A stretch of 64,000 bases of DNA from CAVXHQ01 sp963761735 (GCA_963761735.1 CAVXHQ010000003.1:1116001-1180000); one strand, 5' to 3'. Shown: positions 9,054 to 18,796, counted from the stretch's first letter. The notes: a model not told the origin generated them from the sequence alone. Numbers and translations: made by a program.

Positions 9054-10577
9054 TCACATCACGGCACCGATCTGCCAGGGCACGAACTCGACCCCGCCAA
9101 ACCCGAGGTCTTCGCTTCTCGTCTGCGCGCCCGAGGCCACCCGGATGAACAGCTCGAAAATTTCGCGGCCCTTGTCTTCGATGCTCATGCCGGCGCTGAT
9201 GATATCGCCGCAGTTGACGTCCATGTCCTCGGACAGGCGGGCGTACATCTCCGAGTTGGTGGCGATCTTGATGCACGGCGTCGGCATATATCCCGACACC
9301 GATCCGCGCCCGGTGGTAAAGGCGATCAGCGTCGCGCCAGAGGCGATCTGGCCTGTGACCGAACAGGGGTCGAAGCCGGGGCTGTCCATGAAAACGAACC
9401 CGCTGGTGTCGATCTTTTCGCCGAACAGGAACACGTCGTTCAGCGGCGCGGTGCCGCTCTTGGCGACGGCACCCAGCGATTTCTCGAGGATCGTCGTGAG
9501 CCCGCCGCGCTTGTTGCCGGGGCTTGGGTTGTTGTCCATCTTGCCACCGTTGCGGGCGGTATAGGCCTCCCACCAGCGGACCCGGTCGATCAGCTTTTCG
9601 CCCACCCGCTCGGTCACTGCGCGGCGCGTCAGCAGGTGCTCGGCGCCATAGATCTCGGAGGTTTCCGACAGGATCGTGGTGCCGCCGTGGCGCACCAACA
9701 GGTCGGACGCGGCCCCCAGCGCGGGGTTGGCCGTGATGCCGGAATAGCCGTCGGACCCGCCGCATTGCATGCCCACCATCAGGTGCGACACGGGCGCGGG
9801 CTGCCGGGTGGCGGCATTGGCAAGCTCTGCAATGCCGCGCAATTCGCTCAGGCCCTTCAGGATCGTCTTGCGCGTGCCGCCCTCGTGCTGGATGGTCATG
9901 TACCGCAGCGCGCCATCGGCCCGGATCGTGCGGCCACCGACGAGGTCGGCGATCTGCATCACCTCGCAGCCCAGCCCGATCAGCAGGATACCGCCGAAAT
10001 TGGGATGCTGGGCATAGCCCGACAGGGTGCGGAACAGGGTGGCATAGCCCTCGTCGTCGCCGGACATGCCGCAGCCGGTGCCGTGGGTGATCGGCACGAT
10101 GCCGTCGATATTGGGAAAATCGTCCAGCAGGCCGGATTTTTCGGCAGCCTCCGCGATGAACCGCGCGACCGATCCCGAACAGTTCACCGACGTCAGGATG
10201 CCGAGGTAATTGCGCGTGCCGACGCGGCCATCGGCACGGTGAAAGCCTTCAAACGTGCGCTCATCGGGGATCGTGTCGAGGGTGCGCGCCTCGCTGGCGT
10301 GGGCGTAATCGCGGCTGTGATCGCCCATCCCGAGGTTGTGGACATGAACATGCGCGCCCGCGGCGATGCCGCATGTGGCCTGTCCGATGGTCTGGCCATA
10401 GCGCAGCACGTCCTGCCCGGCGGCGATATCCGCGATCGCGATCTTGTGCCCCTGCTTCACCGGTTGCAAAAGGGCCGGCCCGTCCGGTCCACCCGGTTCC
10501 CCCGCCGCAAGATCGGCAAGGGCGATCGCGACGTTGTCGAGCGGATGCAGACGTATCGTGCGCGGCATTTCGGCCAT
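9054..10577 (-). CDS. uxaA: UxaA-type altronate/hexarate dehydratase
   Basis: 507 residues, the usual size of UxaA/GarD dehydratases, which remove water from sugar acids such as D-altronate to give 2-keto-3-deoxy acids. The N-terminal ~95 residues are a SAF-like domain (ending CGIAAGAHVHVHNLGMGDH). The body has GVGTRNYLGILTSVNCSGSV-like sequence (VGTRNYLGILTSVNCSGSVA), THGTGCGM, GLGCEV, MQCGGSDGYSGITANPALG and SPGNKRGGLTTILEKSLG, all family landmarks with conserved Cys and His for iron. The start follows AGGAG. It is divergent from fucU across a 290-bp region. Exact substrate (altronate versus fuconate or another aldonate) cannot be read from sequence; fucU next door leaves deoxy-sugar acids possible. 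Confidence 0.85.
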   Translation of the reverse strand: MAEMPRTIRLHPLDNVAIALADLAAGEPGGPDGPALLQPVKQGHKIAIADIAAGQDVLRYGQTIGQATCGIAAGAHVHVHNLGMGDHSRDYAHASEARTLDTIPDERTFEGFHRADGRVGTRNYLGILTSVNCSGSVARFIAEAAEKSGLLDDFPNIDGIVPITHGTGCGMSGDDEGYATLFRTLSGYAQHPNFGGILLIGLGCEVMQIADLVGGRTIRADGALRYMTIQHEGGTRKTILKGLSELRGIAELANAATRQPAPVSHLMVGMQCGGSDGYSGITANPALGAASDLLVRHGGTTILSETSEIYGAEHLLTRRAVTERVGEKLIDRVRWWEAYTARNGGKMDNNPSPGNKRGGLTTILEKSLGAVAKSGTAPLNDVFLFGEKIDTSGFVFMDSPGFDPCSVTGQIASGATLIAFTTGRGSVSGYMPTPCIKIATNSEMYARLSEDMDVNCGDIISAGMSIEDKGREIFELFIRVASGAQTRSEDLGFGGVEFVPWQIGAVM

Positions 10578-10624
10578 TCAAAACTCTCCTGTGGCCGGGG
10601 TCCGGCCCGTTGGTTACCGTAGAA

Positions 10625-10645
10625 TTGACAGCTTTGGAGTGTCAA
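10625..10645. promoter_or_regulatory. Inverted repeat in the uxaA-fucU divergent region
   Basis: TTGACA (10625-10630) and TGTCAA (10640-10645) form a 6-bp inverted repeat about 50 bases upstream of the uxaA start, in the region shared by the two divergent promoters. TTGACA could equally be a -35 box. Proposed as a possible operator; weak evidence. Confidence 0.3.
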
Positions 10646-10867
10646 CTAACATGCCCGCCAAAAGAGGCGCAGGTGCCGGACCCTGTTTGCGCGCCCGGTA
10701 CCGGCGGTGGCGCATCGCCCCATCCCCGATGTATCAGCGGTCATCCATCGCCGTCCGGACAGAGCCGACCGGTCGCACCCCTTGGCAGCCCAAAGGGCGC
10801 TTTGCGCCCCGAGACGAAACCCACATGGGCCGCCGCATAGACGCGCCCGCACCACAGGAGGCATTTC

Positions 10868-11299
10868 ATGCTGCGCAACATCCCCCCCATCCTCGGACCC
10901 GATCTGTTATGGAGCCTGCGCGCGATGGGACACGGCGACGAGATCGTCATCGCGGACGCGAATTTTCCGGCGACGGCCCTGACCGGGCGCTGCCACAGGC
11001 TCGACGGGATCGATGCAACCGAGGTGCTGGCCGCGATCCTGACCGTCATGCCGCTCGACAGTTTCGTCACCGACCCCGCGCTGGTGATGCAGGTCGTGGG
11101 GGACGCGGCGGCGGTGCCGCCGGTGGTGGACGCGTTTCAGGCGCTGGTGCATGAAAAGGCGGACAACCCCGTGACGCTTGGCAGCCTCGAGCGCTATGCG
11201 TTCTACGACCGCGCAAAGTCGGCGTTTGCCATCGTGCAGACGGGCGAGACGCGGCTGTACGGCAATATCATCCTCAAAAAGGGGGTGATCGGTTCCTGA
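10868..11299 (+). CDS. fucU: FucU/RbsD-family sugar mutarotase
   Basis: 143 residues, full length for the RbsD/FucU family, which interconverts alpha and beta anomers of L-fucose (FucU) or pyranose and furanose forms of ribose (RbsD). Sequence landmarks are the start MLRNIPPILGPDLLWSLRAM, MGHGDEIVIADANFPA, and the C-terminal YGNIILKKGVI. The FucU side is favoured by the ILGPDLLWSLRAMGHGD start. The start follows AGGAGG at ideal spacing. It is divergent from uxaA and convergent with the ABC operon. A likely role is feeding imported fucose-like sugar into oxidation. Confidence 0.9.
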   Translation: MLRNIPPILGPDLLWSLRAMGHGDEIVIADANFPATALTGRCHRLDGIDATEVLAAILTVMPLDSFVTDPALVMQVVGDAAAVPPVVDAFQALVHEKADNPVTLGSLERYAFYDRAKSAFAIVQTGETRLYGNIILKKGVIGS

Positions 11300-11344
11300 G
11301 GGACGTGCGGACGGGCATCCGCGCCGCTGTGGCGGGCCAGGCTC

Positions 11345-12403
11345 TCAGCGCAATCGCGGCCCCTGAGGATCGAAGATCTTCAGGTCTGCGGTTCTGAACC
11401 GGGCTGTCACCGTGTCGCCGATCGCCGCACGGTCGCGCTGCTCGATGATCAGGGGCGCAGCACCGCCTCCCTGCGCATGGACGAACCGTGTGCCGCCCAA
11501 CTCCTCGACGAGGATGACCTGCCGCGTCAGGGACACGGTGTCCCCTTCCGCGCGGTCCATATGCTCTGGTCGCAGGCCCAGCACGATATCCTGCCCGTCG
11601 CGCAAACCGCCGGTCAGCTTTGGCAGCGGCACCTGCACCCCGTCCGCCAGAACCGCGCCGCCACCCGACACCGTCGCGGTCATGAAATTCATCCGCGGCG
11701 AGCCGAGAAAGCCTGCGACGAACAGGTTCGCGGGGTCGTCGTACAGGGTCAGCGGTGTGCCCTCCTGTTCGATGACGCCCGCGCGCAGCACGACGATGCG
11801 GTCGGCCAGCGTCATCGCCTCGATCTGGTCGTGGGTGACATAGATCATCGTGTTGCCGAGGCGCTTGTGCAGCTGCGCAAGTTCCGTCCGCATGGTCACG
11901 CGCAGTTCGGCGTCAAGATTGCTCAGCGGTTCGTCGAACAGGAATACCGACGGGTTGCGCACGATGGCCCGCCCGATGGCGACGCGCTGACGCTGACCGC
12001 CGGACAGGTTCGCGGGCTTGCGGTCCAGCAGCTCTGCGATTTGCAATGCCTGGGCGGCGATGGCGATCCGGTCGGCCACCTCGCGGCGCGAATGACCGGT
12101 CATTCGCAGGCCAAAGCCCATGTTGCGGCGCACCGTCATATGCGGATAAAGCGCGTAAGTCTGGAAGACCATCGCCACGCCCCGGTCGGCCGGGTCCATG
12201 TCGTTGACGACGCGCCCGTCGATGGCGATCTCGCCGTCTGTGATATCCTCGAGGCCCGCGATCATCCGCAGCAATGTCGATTTGCCGCAGCCGGAGGGGC
12301 CGACGAAGACGCAGAATTCACCCTGCTCGATCTGCAAGGTCGCGCCGTGGATCACCTCTTGCGCGCCGTAGGATTTGCGCACCTCGTCCAGTGTCACGAA
12401 CAT
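11345..12403 (-). CDS. Sugar ABC importer ATPase (UgpC/MalK type)
   Basis: 352 residues, standard for CUT1 sugar-importer ATPases. It has Walker A GPSGCGKST (near residue 38), signature LSGGQRQRVAIGRAIV, Walker B FLFDEPLSNLDAEL, the H-loop IYVTHDQIEAMTLADRI, and C-terminal MalK-like TOBE repeats. It powers uptake through the two permeases just upstream. The start ATG directly follows the stop of the second permease (TAGATG). It is the last gene of the GntR-linked operon and is convergent with fucU. Confidence 0.93.
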   Translation of the reverse strand: MFVTLDEVRKSYGAQEVIHGATLQIEQGEFCVFVGPSGCGKSTLLRMIAGLEDITDGEIAIDGRVVNDMDPADRGVAMVFQTYALYPHMTVRRNMGFGLRMTGHSRREVADRIAIAAQALQIAELLDRKPANLSGGQRQRVAIGRAIVRNPSVFLFDEPLSNLDAELRVTMRTELAQLHKRLGNTMIYVTHDQIEAMTLADRIVVLRAGVIEQEGTPLTLYDDPANLFVAGFLGSPRMNFMTATVSGGGAVLADGVQVPLPKLTGGLRDGQDIVLGLRPEHMDRAEGDTVSLTRQVILVEELGGTRFVHAQGGGAAPLIIEQRDRAAIGDTVTARFRTADLKIFDPQGPRLR

Positions 12404-13258
12404 CTATCGCCCTCCGAAACTGCCGGCGGTCAGGCCGGAGATGAACGCCCGGTTGCCGAGGATGAACACCAGCAGGACCGGCGCGATGGCGAGGACGGAG
12501 CCTGCCATCAGCAGCGGCCAGTCGGTGGCGAACTGCCCGCGCAGTGACGACAGCGCCACCGTCACCGTCTGCATTTCCGGTTTCGTCGTGATGATGAGCG
12601 GCCACAGAAAGTTGTTCCACTGGCTGACGAAGGCAAAGATTGCCAGCGCGCCGAGGGCGGGGCGGGCCAGCGGCAGGACGACGAAGAGATAGATCTTCCA
12701 GTGCCTGCAGCCGTCCAGACGCGCCGCCTCGATCAGCTCGAACGCGATGGTGAGGAAATATTGCCGCAACAGGAACACGCCGAAGGACGAGAAGGCGAAC
12801 GGCAGGATCAGGCCCTGATAGGTGTCGATCCAGCCAAGGTTGCGCACGAGGATGAAATTCGGGATCAGCGTCACCTGCGGCGGCACCATGAGGGCCGCGA
12901 GGAAGATCACGAACAGGACCTCGCGGCCCCGGAATTTCAGGAACGCGAAGGCATAGGCCGCCATCGAGCAGACGATGAGTTGCAATGCCGTGATCGACAG
13001 CACGACGATGGCGGAATTCAGCATGGCGCGTCCGAAGGGAATGGCGCTGAACAGGTCGCGGTAATTGCCGGGGCGCGGATCGTCGGTGAACAGCGACGGC
13101 GGGTACGAAAACACCTCGGCGTCGGGTTTGAACGATGTCGCCAGCGTCCAGGCGAACGGCCCGCAGGTTATCAACGTGCCCGCCAGCAGCAGGCAGAACA
13201 TCAGCCAGTCGATGGCGCGTTTGCGCCCCGCGCGGCCCGACAGCAGGCCCTTATCCAT
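12404..13258 (-). CDS. Sugar ABC importer permease (MalG-like)
   Basis: 284-residue inner-membrane permease of the CUT1 family with six predicted hydrophobic segments. The ABC-docking EAA loop is IEAARLDGCRHWKIYLFVVL. N-terminal MFCLLLAGTLITCGPFAWTL is the first transmembrane segment. The start overlaps the stop of the partner permease by eight bases, and its own stop abuts the ATPase start, so the three are translationally coupled. It forms the transmembrane channel with the neighbouring MalF-like protein. Confidence 0.92.
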   Translation of the reverse strand: MDKGLLSGRAGRKRAIDWLMFCLLLAGTLITCGPFAWTLATSFKPDAEVFSYPPSLFTDDPRPGNYRDLFSAIPFGRAMLNSAIVVLSITALQLIVCSMAAYAFAFLKFRGREVLFVIFLAALMVPPQVTLIPNFILVRNLGWIDTYQGLILPFAFSSFGVFLLRQYFLTIAFELIEAARLDGCRHWKIYLFVVLPLARPALGALAIFAFVSQWNNFLWPLIITTKPEMQTVTVALSSLRGQFATDWPLLMAGSVLAIAPVLLVFILGNRAFISGLTAGSFGGR

Positions 13259-14225
13259 AGTGTACCCACCGGTTCTGCGTGGCGTACTGCACCATCGTGA
13301 TCATCAGCACGATCCCGAACAGGATCATCGCCGCCGCACTTGCATAGCCCATCTGATAGAACTGAAACCCGTTCTGATAGATGTAATAGACCAGCGTATT
13401 GGTGGCATTGGCGGGTCCCGCCTGCGTCATGATGAACACCAGTTCGAATACCTGAAACGATCCGATGATCGAGATCACGAGGACGAAGAACGTCGTCGGC
13501 GACAGCATCGGCAGCGTGATGAACCACAGCCTGCGCCAGCCCCGCGCATTGTCGAGGGCGGCGGCATCGTACAGATCGGGGCGGATGTTCTGCAATCCCG
13601 CAAGGAACAGCACCATCGCATAGCCGACGTTTTGCCAGACCGAGACGATGATGACGGCGGGCATCGCCCATTTGGTGGACGCGAGCCAGCGCGGCACGTC
13701 GTCCACGCCAAGACCCGACAACAGCGCGTTGACGAGGCCGTAGTTCGAGTTGAACAGCCACGACCAGACGAGGGCTGCGGCGATGGTCGACGTGACGGCG
13801 GGCAGGAAATAGGCGACGCGAAAGAACGTCTGCCCGCGGATCCCCCGGTTCAGCGCCAATGCGGCCAGCAGCCCGAGGATCATCTGCAACGGCACCGAGG
13901 CGAGCACGAAATACGCCGTGTTGCCCATCACCTTGCCGAATATCGGATCCGACATCAGGCGGGTATAGTTATCGAGGCCGACGAAGGTGGGCGGGCGGAA
14001 CAGATCCCACTGCGTGAACGAGATAAAGAACGCGGCGACGACCGGTACGCCGGTGAACGCCAGAAACAGCACCATCGCGGGCGCCAGAAAGAACACCGCG
14101 GCACCTGCGTCCTTGCCCAGTATCCGCCGCCGGCGTTTGCGTGCCGCGGACCGGAGGTCGACTGTGCCCGGCAGACCGGCCCCGGAGGCCGCGTCACCGG
14201 ATTTGTCCAGACGGACGATACTCAC
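13251..14225 (-). CDS. Sugar ABC importer permease (MalF-like)
   Basis: GTG 14225 overlaps the amidohydrolase stop (GTGA), giving 324 residues and a normal N-terminus; an in-frame extension upstream runs into the amidohydrolase gene and is rejected. A cytoplasmic arginine-rich stretch (RKRRRRILGKD) precedes the first transmembrane segment AAVFFLAPAMVLFLAF. The EAA loop reads YDAAALDNARGWRRLWFITL. Typical MalF-like CUT1 permease, pairing with the MalG-like product of the next gene. Confidence 0.92.
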   Translation of the reverse strand: MSIVRLDKSGDAASGAGLPGTVDLRSAARKRRRRILGKDAGAAVFFLAPAMVLFLAFTGVPVVAAFFISFTQWDLFRPPTFVGLDNYTRLMSDPIFGKVMGNTAYFVLASVPLQMILGLLAALALNRGIRGQTFFRVAYFLPAVTSTIAAALVWSWLFNSNYGLVNALLSGLGVDDVPRWLASTKWAMPAVIIVSVWQNVGYAMVLFLAGLQNIRPDLYDAAALDNARGWRRLWFITLPMLSPTTFFVLVISIIGSFQVFELVFIMTQAGPANATNTLVYYIYQNGFQFYQMGYASAAAMILFGIVLMITMVQYATQNRWVHYG

Positions 14226-15121
14226 CTGTTCCGGTCCAGACCGAATATCCGCGCCGCGTTGCGATAGAATATCTGGTCCTGCTCGTCTGCCGTGAGGCCC
14301 ATGGTGTCGAAGCTCGCCTTCCATTTCTTCACGTCGCCCACCATCCGGCGGTGATCGCAATCCGAGCCGTACAGCATCTTGCGGGCGCTGATCTCCTTGC
14401 CGATATAGCCGCCCCCGACGATGTGGTCGTGCACCGTGTCGCCGCCCGACAGGTCGAAATGCAGACGCGGGCGCCAGCGCGCGACGGCGCAGGCGGTGCG
14501 GTAATCGGGCCAGCCGAGGTGGGCACCGATGATGAACAGCTCGGGAAAATAGAACGCGATGGTATCGAGGTAGATCGGCTGCATCCGCGCGGACGAAAAC
14601 CCGTAGGGCTCGCGCTTGATCTGGCGCGACAGGCGCTGCACCAGCGCCTCCTCGTCCTCACCCTCGGGGATCGTCTTCCACGCATCCTCCTTGCCGCCGG
14701 ACAGATAGTCGATGGCCCCGCCCTGAATGCCGGTGTGAAACAGGATCGGCAAACCGCGCGAGGCGGCGGCCTCATAGAAGGGCATGTAATCGGGGTGGTC
14801 GTAGTTCTTCGATACGCCGATGGTCTTGATCCCGTGGAATCCCATCTGCCAGAATTCGTCCACCATCGACACCGGATCATGATCGAGGCGCAGACGTCCC
14901 ATCGCGATAATCAGGTCGGGCCGCAGTTCAAGGGCGTCGGCCAGCCGCCGGTTGCCGATCTGTCCGGGGTTGGCCAGCAGGGCCACCCTTTCGATATTCG
15001 CCTCTTCGCAGACGTCGGACAGGGCATCGAGATAGCCGGTTTCGGCGTCGCGGCCGAACAGCTTCTCCCAAAAACCATAATGGACGTGGCTGTCGATGAC
15101 GCGGGCGGGCAGGTCGGCCAT
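14222..15121 (-). CDS. Amidohydrolase-2 family metal-dependent hydrolase
   Basis: ATG 15121 has AAGGA at good spacing, giving 299 residues. It is a TIM-barrel hydrolase of the amidohydrolase-related (PF04909-type) family: metal ligands in DSHVHYG at the N-terminus, FHTG in the middle, IIGAHLGWPDYR, and YGSDCDHRRM with the catalytic aspartate near the C-terminus. Members are lactonases, decarboxylases or hydratases. In a sugar-uptake operon, lactone hydrolysis (for example of an aldonolactone) is a reasonable guess but not shown. It lies 80 bases after the solute-binding gene and overlaps the first permease. Confidence 0.85.
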   Translation of the reverse strand: MADLPARVIDSHVHYGFWEKLFGRDAETGYLDALSDVCEEANIERVALLANPGQIGNRRLADALELRPDLIIAMGRLRLDHDPVSMVDEFWQMGFHGIKTIGVSKNYDHPDYMPFYEAAASRGLPILFHTGIQGGAIDYLSGGKEDAWKTIPEGEDEEALVQRLSRQIKREPYGFSSARMQPIYLDTIAFYFPELFIIGAHLGWPDYRTACAVARWRPRLHFDLSGGDTVHDHIVGGGYIGKEISARKMLYGSDCDHRRMVGDVKKWKASFDTMGLTADEQDQIFYRNAARIFGLDRNR

Positions 15122-15201
15122 GGCGGGGTCCTTAGCACACGGTTGAAGGCGGTGGGGCGGGCGCCCGTCCAAAGTCGTTTCCGGGGGCCCGCCGGTCGTC
15201 G

Positions 15202-16437
15202 TTATCGCGCCAGACGCGCGTTCACGGGTTCGGCGATGTCACCGATGGCCGTCGCCGCATCCGTCTCGCCGTTCCACACCAGATCGAGCGCCGGGCCGAT
15301 ATACAGGTTCGAGATGTCGACATAGGCCGGGAACTGCGACAGCAGCTGGCCATTCGCCGTCTCGCTGAGGAACACGTCGGCAAAGGGCGCCTGAAACGCG
15401 GCCTGCACCTGCTCGTTGTTGGTCATCGCGGGCACGGCGGCGGCATCGGCACCCGCAAAGATCGACTGGCCCTCGGCGCCCGCCACGAACGACAGGAAGT
15501 TCCATGCCGCCTCCGGGTCGGCGGCGTTGGGATTCATCCCGAATCCCGCCCCGCCGATCCGGTTGGCGCGGATGCCATCCGGCCCGGTCGGCAGCGGGGC
15601 AACGGCCCATTCGAAATCGGCGGCGGCATAGGAGCCGAGGCGTGCGGCGTTGGTGATCGACATCGCCGCCTGCTCCGACAGGAACATCTGCGTCGTGCCG
15701 CCCGCCTGAGAGCTTTCGAGGAAGGACGGCATCGAGCGGTCCTCGTTGATCATGTCGCCGATGTACTGCACGGCGGCCACGGCCTCGGGGGCGTCCATCG
15801 TGAACGTCGTCGGCGCGATCGGATCGTCGAACACCGACCCGCCGTTCTGCGCGATCCAGATCGGCCAGTCGTTGGATTCCATCACCACGCCGTAACGGGT
15901 GACGCGGTTGCCCTCCATCTCGGTCAGGGCCGCCGCGGCCGCGCGCAGGTCGTCCCAGGCCCATGTGTCGTCCGGGTAGGACAGGCCTGCCGCGTCGAAG
16001 GCGTCGATATTGTAATACAGTGCGATGGTGGCGTTGTCGCGCGGCAGGGAATAGAGCGCGCCCTGATAGCTGTGCGAGCGCAGCGTCTCCTGATTGTAGT
16101 CCTCGATCGGAAAGCCGGTTTCGGCGATATGCGCGTCAAGCGGCGCCAGCGCGCCGCGCGCCGCATAGCTGGGCACGTTGGTGATGAAGAACACGTCCGG
16201 CCCGGCACCGGCGGCAAGCTGCGCGTCGAGACGGGTGAAATAGCCCGACCAGGGTGCGTGCTGAACCTCGACGTTAACGCCCGGATTGGCCTCTTCATAG
16301 GCCGCGACGATGGCCTCGAAAGGCGGCAGCTCGGCGGGATCGCCCCAATAGCCAAAGGTGATGGTGGTGTCCTGCGCCGATGCGGCACCGGCAAAGAGGA
16401 CGAAGGCGGTGGTCGTGAGGAATTTTGCGTATTTCAT
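15202..16437 (-). CDS. Extracellular sugar-binding protein of ABC importer
   Basis: 411 residues with a clear Sec signal peptide (MKYAKFLTTTAFVLFAGAAS, cleavage after ASA). The mature part is a cluster-B/MalE-like solute-binding protein: ITFGYWGDPAELPPFEAIVA, PDVFFITNVPSYAARGALAP and GGAGFGMNPNAADPEAAWNF. It binds a sugar or oligosaccharide in the periplasm and delivers it to the permeases. The start has AGGGAG upstream and overlaps the stop of the PfkB kinase gene (ATGA). The ligand is unknown; linkage to a GH4 glycosidase suggests a glycoside or disaccharide. Confidence 0.92.
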   Translation of the reverse strand: MKYAKFLTTTAFVLFAGAASAQDTTITFGYWGDPAELPPFEAIVAAYEEANPGVNVEVQHAPWSGYFTRLDAQLAAGAGPDVFFITNVPSYAARGALAPLDAHIAETGFPIEDYNQETLRSHSYQGALYSLPRDNATIALYYNIDAFDAAGLSYPDDTWAWDDLRAAAAALTEMEGNRVTRYGVVMESNDWPIWIAQNGGSVFDDPIAPTTFTMDAPEAVAAVQYIGDMINEDRSMPSFLESSQAGGTTQMFLSEQAAMSITNAARLGSYAAADFEWAVAPLPTGPDGIRANRIGGAGFGMNPNAADPEAAWNFLSFVAGAEGQSIFAGADAAAVPAMTNNEQVQAAFQAPFADVFLSETANGQLLSQFPAYVDISNLYIGPALDLVWNGETDAATAIGDIAEPVNARLAR

Positions 16438-17426
16438 GTCGATGCTCCCTGATCTGTCGTTTCGGTCGATGGTGAGGTGATTGTCGGTCGGCGACCCGGC
16501 AGCGCGACAAGGCGCGGGCCCGGCGCCTGCCCGATATCGGCGTACAGTCGCCCGAATGCCGCGCCGTCCGGGGCATGGCCGCCCCCGGGGCGGGTCACGG
16601 CATGTGCGCCGAACACGCATCCCGCGCGTACGCTCTCCGCGATGCCTGCGCCCGCGAGGGCGGCGCAGATATAGCCGCAGTTGAACGCATCGCCCGCGCC
16701 GATGGTATCGACGACGTGCACCGTCGGCGTGGGTTGGGTGCCCGTTGCGCCATCGGCAGCCCAGATCGCGCCCTGCGCCCCCCGCGTCACGATGACCACC
16801 GGAACGATTGCGGCCAGCACCGTCAGGGCTTGCTGCGGTGTCGTGGTTTCCGTCAGGCGCATCGCCTCGTCCGCGCCGGGCGCGAATACATCGAGGCAGT
16901 CCAGCAGATCGCGCACGCCGGGTGTCTCCAACGTCGCCTCCACGTCTCGGCAATCGCCGAACAGGCGAGCGCCCTGCGCGCGCGCGGTGCGGGCGGCGGC
17001 GATCCAGTCGGGCGTAAAGCGGAACGTCTGCACCACCCACGCCGTCTTGGGCATATCCGTGCCGGGAGCGGGCACCGGGCGGACGGGCGCGTCGCTGGCG
17101 CTCAGGAATCCACGGTCTCCACCGACCGAAAACGCCGCCGACAGGCGTGGCACCGGATGGGGCAGGTCACGGAACGCCACCGGATCGACGCCCGCCTCTG
17201 TCGCTGCGGCCCGCACCAGCGCGCTGAACGGATCGGTCCCGAATTCGACGCCCCAGGCGGTCGGCACACCGGCCCGCGCAAGGCCGGCTGCGATGTTGAA
17301 CGTGCCGCCCGGAACGATCTCGGGTCCGGTGCCGAAAACCTCGCGCCCGGGCGCCGGGGGCGCATCCACCGTGCCGAACACGAGGTCGCAGAAATACTCG
17401 CCTGTCACGAAAACCCGCGCGCTCAT
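16434..17426 (-). CDS. PfkB-family carbohydrate kinase
   Basis: 330 residues with PfkB (ribokinase-like) landmarks: an N-terminal GGTFNIAAGLARAGVPTAWG block and the C-terminal VVDTIGAGDAFNCGYICAAL holding the anion hole and catalytic aspartate. It phosphorylates a sugar using ATP in the cytoplasm. ATG 17426 overlaps the restored stop of the upstream GH4 gene (ATGA), and its own stop overlaps the solute-binding gene start. As written, the GH4 frame reads straight into this gene, making an apparent fusion; that is explained by a frameshift near 17480-17505 rather than a true fusion. Substrate unknown. Confidence 0.88.
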   Translation of the reverse strand: MSARVFVTGEYFCDLVFGTVDAPPAPGREVFGTGPEIVPGGTFNIAAGLARAGVPTAWGVEFGTDPFSALVRAAATEAGVDPVAFRDLPHPVPRLSAAFSVGGDRGFLSASDAPVRPVPAPGTDMPKTAWVVQTFRFTPDWIAAARTARAQGARLFGDCRDVEATLETPGVRDLLDCLDVFAPGADEAMRLTETTTPQQALTVLAAIVPVVIVTRGAQGAIWAADGATGTQPTPTVHVVDTIGAGDAFNCGYICAALAGAGIAESVRAGCVFGAHAVTRPGGGHAPDGAAFGRLYADIGQAPGPRLVALPGRRPTITSPSTETTDQGAST

Positions 17427-18758
17427 GTCCAGTCTCCGGTGAAGGCGGCGTGGACGCCGAGTAACCGGTCCACCAGCCGGGCGGCCGTCCGCGCGCGACA
17501 GGACCAGTGGATGCACCATCAGCGCGTCCACGGCGAGCGCGCGGTCGCGCCGTGCCACGGCCTCGACGCAGAGCCGCTCGTAGAGTTTCACGGTGCCGAC
17601 AAGTTCGCGCTGCACCGAAGGCATGGCGCCGAACGGCACAGGCTTGATCCCGCCCGCATCGATCCGGCAGCTGACCTCGACGATGTCGTCGGGGGCCAGA
17701 TCGCTCAGCGTCGCGGCGTTCGGCACGTTGAGGCCGGTGCGGATCGCGCCGGTGCCGCGCAGCGCGCCGATCACGTCGAAGGCGACGCCTGCATAGCCCT
17801 CGCCGTCTGGCGGCACCTCGGGGGCGCTGGCACCTGCCGGGCGCGCCGACGCCATGTAGGAGCCGCTGCGCGCCGCCTCATAGGCCATGTATTCGGACAG
17901 GGCGGCATCCGGTGACGCGGTCTTGAGCCGGGGCACGAAACCGGCGTTGAGCGTGGCGATTTCCGCGCCGCGCCCGCCCTTGGCACGTTGTGCGGCCATC
18001 GCCGCGTCTATCGCCCAGAAATACCACAGGTATTCGTTGATCCACATGCCCCGCCGCCGTACCAGCGCGGGATCGAAGACCGACAGGGCGGTGGTGGCCA
18101 GAAAGTCGTCGCGCGCGAGCAGGTCGGGCAACACGTCGCGCCCGTCGTGGTGCACGGCAGGCGAGAACGACAGGTGGTTCAGGCCGAACAGGTCCGCCTC
18201 GACCGCCTGCGTCGGCACGCCGAGCGCGCGGGCGACGGCGGTCTGTGCGCCGTTGGCGCTGTCGCAGATGCCGACGATGCGCCCGAACCCAGCGTCGTGC
18301 AGGGCCTGCGTGACCAGCCCGGCGGGGTTGGTGAAATTGATCAGCCAGGCGTCGGGGCACAGGTCGGCCATGCGCCGCGCATAGCCCAGAATCGTCGGGA
18401 TCGACCGCAGGGCCATGGCAAAGCCGCCCGCCCCCGTCGTCTCCTGCCCCAGAACGCCTTCCTGCGTGGCAATGGTTTCATCCGCGATGCGCCCGTCGAT
18501 GCCGCCAGGACGAATCGTGGTGACGACGAAATCCGCGCCTCGCAGGGCCTCATCCGCGTCCGTCGTCGCCGTGACCCGCAGGGCACCGCCGGACCGCGCG
18601 ACGAGGGCCTCGCAGATCGGCGCGATAAGCGCCAGCTGATCGGCATCGGTATCCATCAGCACGACGTGCGTCAGGCCGATCGCCGCGGCCCGCCGGCGCG
18701 CGCAATCGACGAACAGCGGTGCCCGCAATCCTCCGCCCCCGATCAATGCCAGCTTCAC
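17423..18758 (-). pseudogene. Family 4 glycoside hydrolase with C-terminal frameshift
   Basis: Start GTG 18758 lies behind GAGGAGGG. The protein is an NAD- and metal-dependent GH4 enzyme (6-phospho-glycosidase/alpha-galacturonidase-like): LALIGGGGLRAPLF dinucleotide-binding start, INFTNPAGLVTQAL, the metal-binding cysteine in GICDSANGAQ and the histidine in LFGLNHLSFS. About 20 codons before the end the frame changes: after MVHPLVLSRADG the sequence in the +1 frame reads ARLVDRLLGVHAAFTGDWT and stops at 17423, which is the proper family C-terminus and an ATGA overlap with the kinase start. As given, the frame runs through into the kinase. A one-base indel near 17480-17505, real or a sequencing error, is the likely cause. 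First gene of the operon, divergent from the GntR regulator. Confidence 0.8.
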
Positions 18759-18796
18759 GCCGCCCCCTCCTCGCTTGTCAGGGTCAAGGCTAACTG

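Noticed and set aside
13065..14267. 400-codon plus-strand frame opposite the permease genes
   Set aside because: Arg/Gln/His-rich shadow of membrane-protein codons.
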